Both the position numbers and the translations under genes were made by a program. Under the pieces are notes generated by a model. That model was not told where the DNA came from and searched no databases. It saw nothing but the letters and a program-made list of their open reading frames with translations. 5,851 nucleotides of DNA from Lachnoclostridium sp. UBA739. GTDB taxonomy: Bacteria; Bacillota_A; Clostridia; Lachnospirales; Lachnospiraceae. Below are positions 3,304-5,851 of the stretch, in pieces. The stretch covers positions 8,041 through 13,891 of the forward strand of contig DBKX01000338.1 of the NCBI GenBank assembly GCA_002297865.1, written 5' to 3'. Position 1 is the first letter of the stretch, and every line of letters starts with the position of its first letter.

Positions 3304-5851
3304 ACCATATTTGGAATCTTTCTGGAACGCAAACGTTCGTACCACATAAGAACGTGCAATAATTTCCTGCTTTCCACCCTTCATTCTATATGCCTTTACC
3401 AAATACTTATAGCCCTGGTTTGCTTTTAAGGACTTCTGAGTAAACGTTAACTTTTTATTTCCTTTTATCTTTGCCAATCTCTTGAATGCATAGGACTTTT
3501 GAAGTGTATCGCATTTTGCACCATATACCAAATAGCCATCTGCATTTTCAATTGCATTCCATGTTAAACGGCAAACATCCACTTTTCCCTTTTTATTGGC
3601 TATCATTTTGGATTTCAAAAGTAAAACCTGATTGCTTGGTTCTTTCTTCTGAACTTTTTCTTCTGCATTACCTGCAAGAGATAAATCTGCCTTGTATATG
3701 CTTTGGTTTACTACATACACTTCTTCATAACTTACTACGTCTTTGGCTTCTAAATCAATTTCTTCACCTTCTGCATCTACAGGCTTACCATCCTGATTAA
3801 GCATATAGCGTTCTTTCACTTTCTTAGTCCATTGATTTCCATTCTTTTGTTTTGTTACAACTTTACGTACCACATCCATTTGTTTCATTGGAGTGCCCTC
3901 AACAGTTGCTTGAATGGTATTATAATCGTTTCTCAAATTAGCATCTATAATTTGTGCCCCGATTCCCTTTGCAACGAGCTTACCATTTACTCTAATCTCC
4001 AATTTGTCTCCAGGGTTTTTTGCAACAGTGGATACAAAGGTCTTACGTTGCCTATCATTAAGCTTCTTTGAAATACTATAATACTTCGTGTGTACTTCCA
4101 CTTTTTCTTTAACGGACTCACCATGTATCATAATATCCTTATTCTGTTTCGTTACAACTGGTTTACTGTTACTTGTCTCAAATAAATCACATGCGACTTG
4201 TTGTCCCTTGACACTAAATTGTTCTAATTGTACTGACTGGTCATTTAGATCGATGGTCCCGAAACTTGCTTTAATCGTAACAGCATCTTCTAACTTATAT
4301 CCATCTAGTAAATCTTTCTCTGTAAATGGAATTGTAATATCCTTATTTTCTTCTTCCTTCACGCAGACAACCCCATATTCTCCTTCTTCTGGATTATAAG
4401 TCTGTTTTGCCTTACTCATCACCTTACCCTTACTGTCACATAAAACTGCAACTGCATTTCCTGTTAGTGACTCGGCATAAGAGTTATTCCTAATGGAAAC
4501 AACAGCATCAACAGAATTCTCTGCTTTTTCAACATGAGAACTGATAGAATAATCACTCTGGTATTTCTTCGTCAGACTTTCAATCTGAACCCATCCACTA
4601 TTGTCGCCAGTGTAATCTTCCTCCAGTATTTCTCCCGACTCATCTAATATCCATGCTTTCACGAACAATTCAAGTCCCTTGTCTGGAATTTCATGATTAC
4701 TCTTTTCTAACTCTTTCTTAGAGTAATGATTTTGAATCAATTGTTCCAGTTTCTCTTTTGATAACTTAAACTGACAATTATAGGCATGTGCATCTACTAA
4801 AGCCAGATCATCATTCTCCTTAATGGTAATCGTATCAATTGGTTCTAGTTCTTTTGAACTTATTTCTGGATTCCTGTCATACAGGCCAACAACAATTTGC
4901 TTTCCACCTTTTTTTAATGGTACTCGACTTTCATTGCTAAGAGATACCTGAACGGTACGCTCCCTATCATCTTCTTTTGTAAGCTCTACATTACGTACTG
5001 CTACATCTGGCAAGTTTAACTTAACCACCCCACTGCAATCATCTGCTTTGGATGCAATTTCACCACTATGTGCTGTAATGGAATAGGTTACGTCTTTAAT
5101 AGTGTCAGCTGGTACCTTATAGTATTCAGATATTGTCTGGCATTCTCCTGGAAGTAATTTAGCATCAATTTCGATAGGATTGCCGTCCAATGTCAATGTA
5201 ATTTTATCAATCGGACGAATACCTGTATTTTTTACCGTAAATCCGATTGGCGTAGAGAATCCCATAACAACGTTGCTTCTGTCTGCGTATACTTCTTGTG
5301 TTTCTAGTGCACACAACTTGAATTTACTTGTTACGGTATACATACTGGCCTTTCCAACTGGTGTATAAATATTTTGTGTCTTTTCCTTGCCGTCAGTTTC
5401 ATCTAACACTTTAACTGTATCAACTTCATACGTTTTCGGATCTTTTGGATCAATGGTGTAATCTGTACTTTGTAATACAGTCTGAATGGTATCCTGATCG
5501 CTATAGGATGAGAATTCATCAATCGTTTCCCCTGTTTTCATTCTTGCAATTTCTAATGGTGTACTTAACATAATTTTATGGTTGATCTCCGAGAAGCGAA
5601 TTGCAGATAAAATATAGGTATTCTTAGTTGCTGATTCCTCTTCTTTCTTTTCCTCTGACTGTTCTTTACACATAGATAGCCACACAATTGATAAATCATT
5701 TAAAGCAGCATCCTTTCCAGGTTTGCTAAATCTAAAGTTTGTGCAATTAATGTCAGCACCTGCATCATGAATGCTTTCCACAAAGTCACTGCTTGGCATA
5801 CCTAGTGAATTAATTGCCAATAATTTAATATCACGTACTGGAACTGCTTTT
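3040..5851 (-). CDS. Large multidomain surface/secreted protein, C-terminal part (Ig-like, Fn3-like and BIG_2-like domains), 5' end outside window
   Basis: The frame is open from the right edge to a TAG at 3040-3042, about 936 residues. The TTG at 5818-5820 has no ribosome site and the frame continues upstream (KAVPVRDIKL), so the true start lies outside. Residue numbers below count from that TTG. Order: an unassigned segment (1-180) with a charged linker KEQSEEKKEEESATK (52-66); an Ig-like/CARDB-like module around 183-271 (FTVKNTG...LLPGE); a second similar one from 272 (VRNVELTKE...VQVSLSNES) to about 410; a third beginning near SDYSISSHVEKAENSVDAVV; a variable region; a fibronectin III-like module (744-832, LTWNAIENADGYLVYG ... 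YKYLVKAYR); and a C-terminal BIG_2-like domain (840-926, YISSDPSIATVTSSGKVKG). Such architecture is typical of exported clostridial proteins. There is no LPXTG motif, hydrophobic tail or catalytic motif in the visible part. Adhesion or polymer binding is a guess. Confidence 0.85.
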   Translation of the reverse strand, partial: KAVPVRDIKLLAINSLGMPSSDFVESIHDAGADINCTNFRFSKPGKDAALNDLSIVWLSMCKEQSEEKKEEESATKNTYILSAIRFSEINHKIMLSTPLEIARMKTGETIDEFSSYSDQDTIQTVLQSTDYTIDPKDPKTYEVDTVKVLDETDGKEKTQNIYTPVGKASMYTVTSKFKLCALETQEVYADRSNVVMGFSTPIGFTVKNTGIRPIDKITLTLDGNPIEIDAKLLPGECQTISEYYKVPADTIKDVTYSITAHSGEIASKADDCSGVVKLNLPDVAVRNVELTKEDDRERTVQVSLSNESRVPLKKGGKQIVVGLYDRNPEISSKELEPIDTITIKENDDLALVDAHAYNCQFKLSKEKLEQLIQNHYSKKELEKSNHEIPDKGLELFVKAWILDESGEILEEDYTGDNSGWVQIESLTKKYQSDYSISSHVEKAENSVDAVVSIRNNSYAESLTGNAVAVLCDSKGKVMSKAKQTYNPEEGEYGVVCVKEEENKDITIPFTEKDLLDGYKLEDAVTIKASFGTIDLNDQSVQLEQFSVKGQQVACDLFETSNSKPVVTKQNKDIMIHGESVKEKVEVHTKYYSISKKLNDRQRKTFVSTVAKNPGDKLEIRVNGKLVAKGIGAQIIDANLRNDYNTIQATVEGTPMKQMDVVRKVVTKQKNGNQWTKKVKERYMLNQDGKPVDAEGEEIDLEAKDVVSYEEVYVVNQSIYKADLSLAGNAEEKVQKKEPSNQVLLLKSKMIANKKGKVDVCRLTWNAIENADGYLVYGAKCDTLQKSYAFKRLAKIKGNKKLTFTQKSLKANQGYKYLVKAYRMKGGKQEIIARSYVVRTFAFQKDSKYGNPTNIKIAKTTFTTKKGKFVKLEPRVIWPKGKKKKKYGPEIRYISSDPSIATVTSSGKVKGRKKGSCYIYMIAQIGVWKKVKVWVKQ
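3325..3591 (-). other. Fibronectin type III-like domain
   Basis: Residues 744-832 of the visible protein show the Fn3 pattern: LTWNAIENADGYLVYGA (the conserved Trp of strand B and the GY-x-V-Y of strand C), then KANQGYKYLVKAYRMKGGK with the Y-x-Y-x-V-x-A-Y strand F, and a closing strand ARSYVVRTF. This kind commonly precedes BIG_2 domains in Lachnospiraceae exported proteins. It is probably a spacer or binding module. Confidence 0.7.

Noticed and set aside
3486..4399. Three plus-strand frames of 79-104 residues
   Set aside because: They are antisense shadows of the surface-protein gene, rich in Leu/His/Ser/Cys as expected from complementary codons, with no ribosome sites or family resemblance.
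5818..5820. TTG as the true start of the large surface protein
   Set aside because: No ribosome site precedes it, there is no signal peptide after it, and the frame stays open to the window edge.
1..5851. CRISPR array, tRNA or rRNA gene, transposase or integrase
   Set aside because: No regularly spaced direct repeats, no tRNA- or rRNA-like segments and no recombinase motifs were seen on either strand.

Overview
The window looks like a low-GC Firmicute of the Lachnospiraceae/Ruminococcus type, probably a gut commensal. This is inferred from A+T-rich coding with strong AAGGAG ribosome sites, a MarR-MATE-flavoprotein cassette, lantibiotic-immunity gene remnants of the clostridial kind, and a large secreted protein with Ig-like and fibronectin-like domains. 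No single marker fixes the genus.

Layout. Positions 1-372 (minus strand) hold debris of a lantibiotic-immunity locus. A fragment of an ABC-2 permease (MutE/EpiE/MutG-like), lacking its N-terminus, runs directly into the inter-domain region of an OmpR-type response regulator in another reading frame. This is a deletion scar that joins two genes of what was probably one operon. Positions 373-2944 (plus strand) hold a compact cassette. It starts with a consensus promoter (TTGACA, 17 bp, TATAAT) followed by a 19-bp palindrome. Then come a MarR-family regulator with a TTG start, a small hairpin terminator, a second promoter region carrying half of the same palindrome, a 12-helix MATE efflux pump, a flavodoxin-fold iron-sulfur flavoprotein, and a strong terminator. 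Positions 3040-5851 (minus strand, convergent) hold the C-terminal 936 residues of a large surface or secreted protein. It has tandem Ig-like/CARDB-like modules, one fibronectin type III-like module and a C-terminal BIG_2-like domain. Its N-terminus lies beyond the right edge.

How they work together. The likely logic is that MarR represses its own promoter and, through the shared half-site, the MATE gene. A ligand or oxidant would release it, giving drug export by MATE and possibly flavin-dependent reduction of the same compound or related electrophiles by the flavoprotein. The arrangement resembles staphylococcal mepR-mepA in principle. The convergent surface protein appears functionally unrelated. 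I see no evidence for a wholly new system; the most unusual items are the fused immunity-locus scar and the repeated operator element.
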